From ZC4RG35 sp964388105 (GTDB lineage Bacteria > Actinomycetota > Acidimicrobiia > Spongiisociales > ZC4RG35), in contig CAYLYQ010000046.1 in assembly GCA_964388105.1 (NCBI GenBank), forward strand, positions 1 through 16,774: 16,774 bases of DNA, given 5' to 3'. Below, in pieces: positions 15,681 through 16,774 of this stretch. How positions within the stretch are numbered: the stretch's first letter is position 1; each line of letters begins with the position of its first letter. The notes under the pieces were generated by a model. The model was not told where the DNA came from. It worked only from the letters and a program-made list of their open reading frames with translations, and searched no databases. Both the position numbers and the translations under genes were made by a program.

Positions 15681-15725
15681 GTGACGAGGTACATGCGAGC
15701 CCGCGGTTGGTGGCGACCCCGCTGA
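15681..15725 (+). CDS. trpS leader peptide with tandem Trp codons
   Basis: A 14-codon reading frame, GTG to TGA, encoding MTRYMRARGWWRPR. Two adjacent TGG codons at 15708-15713 are the sensor: ribosomes pause there when charged tRNA-Trp is scarce. Tryptophan is the rarest amino acid, so two in 14 residues directly before a terminator and trpS is unlikely by chance. The GTG at 15681 falls at the predicted transcription start and would be leaderless. Alternatively an internal ATG at 15693, after GAGG at 15686-15689, gives a ten-residue peptide with the same Trp codons. The stop codon forms the loop of the first hairpin, as expected for a classical attenuator. The peptide itself probably has no function. 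Confidence 0.78.
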   Translation: MTRYMRARGWWRPR

Positions 15726-15739
15726 GCGGTCGTTGCCAC
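15710..15739 (+). promoter_or_regulatory. Attenuator hairpin 1:2 (pause/protector)
   Basis: GTGGC (15710-15714) pairs with GCCAC (15735-15739), GA (15715-15716) with TC (15730-15731), and CCGC (15719-15722) with GCGG (15726-15729), leaving the leader stop TGA as the loop and small bulges. Its 5' arm includes the second Trp codon, so a ribosome stalled on the Trp codons would prevent it forming. Confidence 0.6.
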
Positions 15740-15757
15740 GTGTTCGGGTCACGCCGC
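15726..15757 (+). promoter_or_regulatory. Antiterminator pairing 2:3
   Basis: GCGG-T-CGT (15726-15733) can pair with ACG-CCGC (15751-15757) with one bulged T. The 5' arm is shared with hairpin 1:2 and the 3' arm with the terminator, so the three structures exclude one another in the order required for ribosome-mediated attenuation. It is the weakest of the pairings and was found by eye. Confidence 0.5.
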
Positions 15758-15780
15758 CGGCGCCAGTCCGGCGGCTTTTT
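15753..15780 (+). terminator. Intrinsic terminator of the trpS attenuator (3:4)
   Basis: GCCGCCGG (15753-15760) pairs exactly with CCGGCGGC (15768-15775) around a seven-base loop, followed at once by five T residues (15776-15780). It stands 13 bases before the trpS ATG, so it cannot serve the LCP gene alone; it blocks trpS unless disrupted. It is the only strong intrinsic terminator I found in the window. Confidence 0.85.
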
Positions 15781-15792
15781 CGTGAGGAAGAG

Positions 15793-16773
15793 ATGACAGA
15801 AGCAAAGAGGGTGTTCTCGGGGATCCAGCCCACCGGGAACATCCACATCGGGAACTACATCGGAGCCGGGCGCAACTATGTCGCGCTCCAGGACGACTAC
15901 CAGACGATCTATTGCGTAGTCGACCTGCACGCCATGACCGTCCCTTACGACCCTGCCGAACTCCGGCAGGGAAAGGCGGAGGCAGCTCGGATGCTTCTGG
16001 CTCTCGGGATCGATCCGGGCCGCTCGCTCCTCTACTTCCAGAGCGACGTCCCCCAGCACGCCGAGCTGTCTTGGATCCTCGGGACCATCACCGGCGTCGG
16101 CCAACTGGAGCGCATGACCCAGTTCAAGGAGAAGGCCGACAAGTCGGGCCAGGGCTTCGGGCTGCTCGCCTACCCGGTGCTGATGGCAGCCGACATCCTC
16201 ATCCATCGGGCACACGCCGTGCCCGTCGGCGAGGATCAGACCCAGCATCTGGAACTGACCCGCGACCTGGCGGAGCGCTTCAACCACCGGTTCGGCGACT
16301 TCTTCCCGGTCCCGGAGGCAATCATCCCTGAGGTCGGGGCGCGGGTCATGTCGCTCACCGACCCGACTTCGAAGATGTCGAAGTCGGACCCGAGCCCGCG
16401 GTCGAGGATCAATCTCCTCGACTCTCCCGACGAGATCGTCTCCAAGGTGAAGGCGGCGGTGACCGACGCGGGCAGCGAGGTGGAGAACGATCGCGCCGCC
16501 AAGCCCGGGATCTCCAACCTGCTCGAGATCCTCTCGGCGTTCGACGGCCGGTCGATCGACGATCTCGTCGCCGAGTATCGGACGTCGGGCTACGGCGCCT
16601 TCAAGTTGGCGGTCGCCGAAGCGGTCGTCGAAGGTCTGCGGCCGATCCAGGAGGCTTACGCCGGCTTGAGCGACGCCGAGGTGGACGAGGTGATGACATC
16701 GTCAGCCGAACGGGCACGGGAGATGGCGGATGTGACGATGCGCTCGGTTCGGGAGCTCACCGGCCTCTCCTGA
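15793..16773 (+). CDS. trpS: Tryptophanyl-tRNA synthetase
   Basis: Class I aminoacyl-tRNA synthetase that charges tRNA-Trp; cytoplasmic and essential. The 326-residue length is typical of the bacterial enzyme. The HIGH-type signature is HIGN (18-21) within GIQPTGNIHIGNYIG, and the KMSKS loop is intact at 194-198 (TSKMSKSD). Trp-pocket and dimer regions such as YCVVDLHAMTVPYD, YPVLMAADIL and GEDQTQHLELTRDLA are well conserved. The ATG at 15793 follows GAGGAAGAG (15784-15792). A TTG 60 bases upstream is in frame but would put the terminator inside the gene, so it is rejected. Expression is predicted to be controlled by the attenuator directly upstream. Confidence 0.97.
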   Translation: MTEAKRVFSGIQPTGNIHIGNYIGAGRNYVALQDDYQTIYCVVDLHAMTVPYDPAELRQGKAEAARMLLALGIDPGRSLLYFQSDVPQHAELSWILGTITGVGQLERMTQFKEKADKSGQGFGLLAYPVLMAADILIHRAHAVPVGEDQTQHLELTRDLAERFNHRFGDFFPVPEAIIPEVGARVMSLTDPTSKMSKSDPSPRSRINLLDSPDEIVSKVKAAVTDAGSEVENDRAAKPGISNLLEILSAFDGRSIDDLVAEYRTSGYGAFKLAVAEAVVEGLRPIQEAYAGLSDAEVDEVMTSSAERAREMADVTMRSVRELTGLS

Positions 16774-16774
16774 G

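Noticed and set aside
15733..15792. Upstream TTG start extending TrpS by 20 residues
   Set aside because: The extension would be encoded by the terminator hairpin and lacks a ribosome site; the ATG at 15793 has a good one and gives the normal N-terminus.
15671..15792. T-box riboswitch as the trpS control element
   Set aside because: The leader is too short and I see no T-box core sequence or specifier stem; the tandem Trp codons in a translated frame explain the terminator better.
1..16774. tRNA, rRNA, CRISPR array, IS element or attachment site
   Set aside because: Reading both strands I saw no cloverleaf-like gene, regularly spaced repeats, transposase, integrase or flanking direct repeats; a computational scan would be more sensitive.

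Overview
The window is high-GC bacterial DNA. GTG starts are common, -10 boxes are of the TAnnnT type, some start codons sit where transcription should begin (leaderless style), and there is a Trp-codon attenuator of the type known from Actinomycetota. I infer an actinomycete-like organism, possibly an uncultured Acidimicrobiia-type lineage; nothing here fixes the genus. Genes are dense. The longest stretches without a gene are about 100-120 bases, and each is described among the features.

Region 1 (1-7568, plus strand) is the distal half of a complex I operon, nuoHIJKLMN, covering the whole membrane arm plus the iron-sulfur subunit NuoI. H/I, I/J and J/K overlap by four bases (GTGA or ATGA), so these genes are probably translationally coupled. 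The window opens with a strong palindrome just before nuoH, in what may be the last codons of nuoG. A small SnoaL/NTF2-like gene (7651-8031) follows the operon.

Region 2 (8134-11496, minus strand) is a four-gene unit of lower GC. A secreted protein of 137 residues with two cysteines is followed by an ABC ATPase, a 497-residue permease with a large predicted extracytoplasmic C-terminal domain, and a second membrane protein. The last three genes are packed tightly or overlap. It looks like an acquired export or self-protection module built around a secreted protein of unknown family.

Region 3 (11607-15670) holds a GNAT acetyltransferase (minus) and, divergent from it across 38 bases, a CoA-pyrophosphatase-type NUDIX hydrolase (plus). 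A membrane-bound histidine kinase with a GAF-like domain and no adjacent response regulator follows, then a LytR-CpsA-Psr cell-wall ligase.

Region 4 (15644-16773) is trpS with a complete ribosome-mediated attenuator. It has a promoter inside the end of the LCP gene, a 14-codon leader peptide with tandem Trp codons, mutually exclusive hairpins and an intrinsic terminator just before the trpS ribosome binding site. This is the clearest regulatory discovery in the window: trpS should be transcribed through only when charged tRNA-Trp is scarce.
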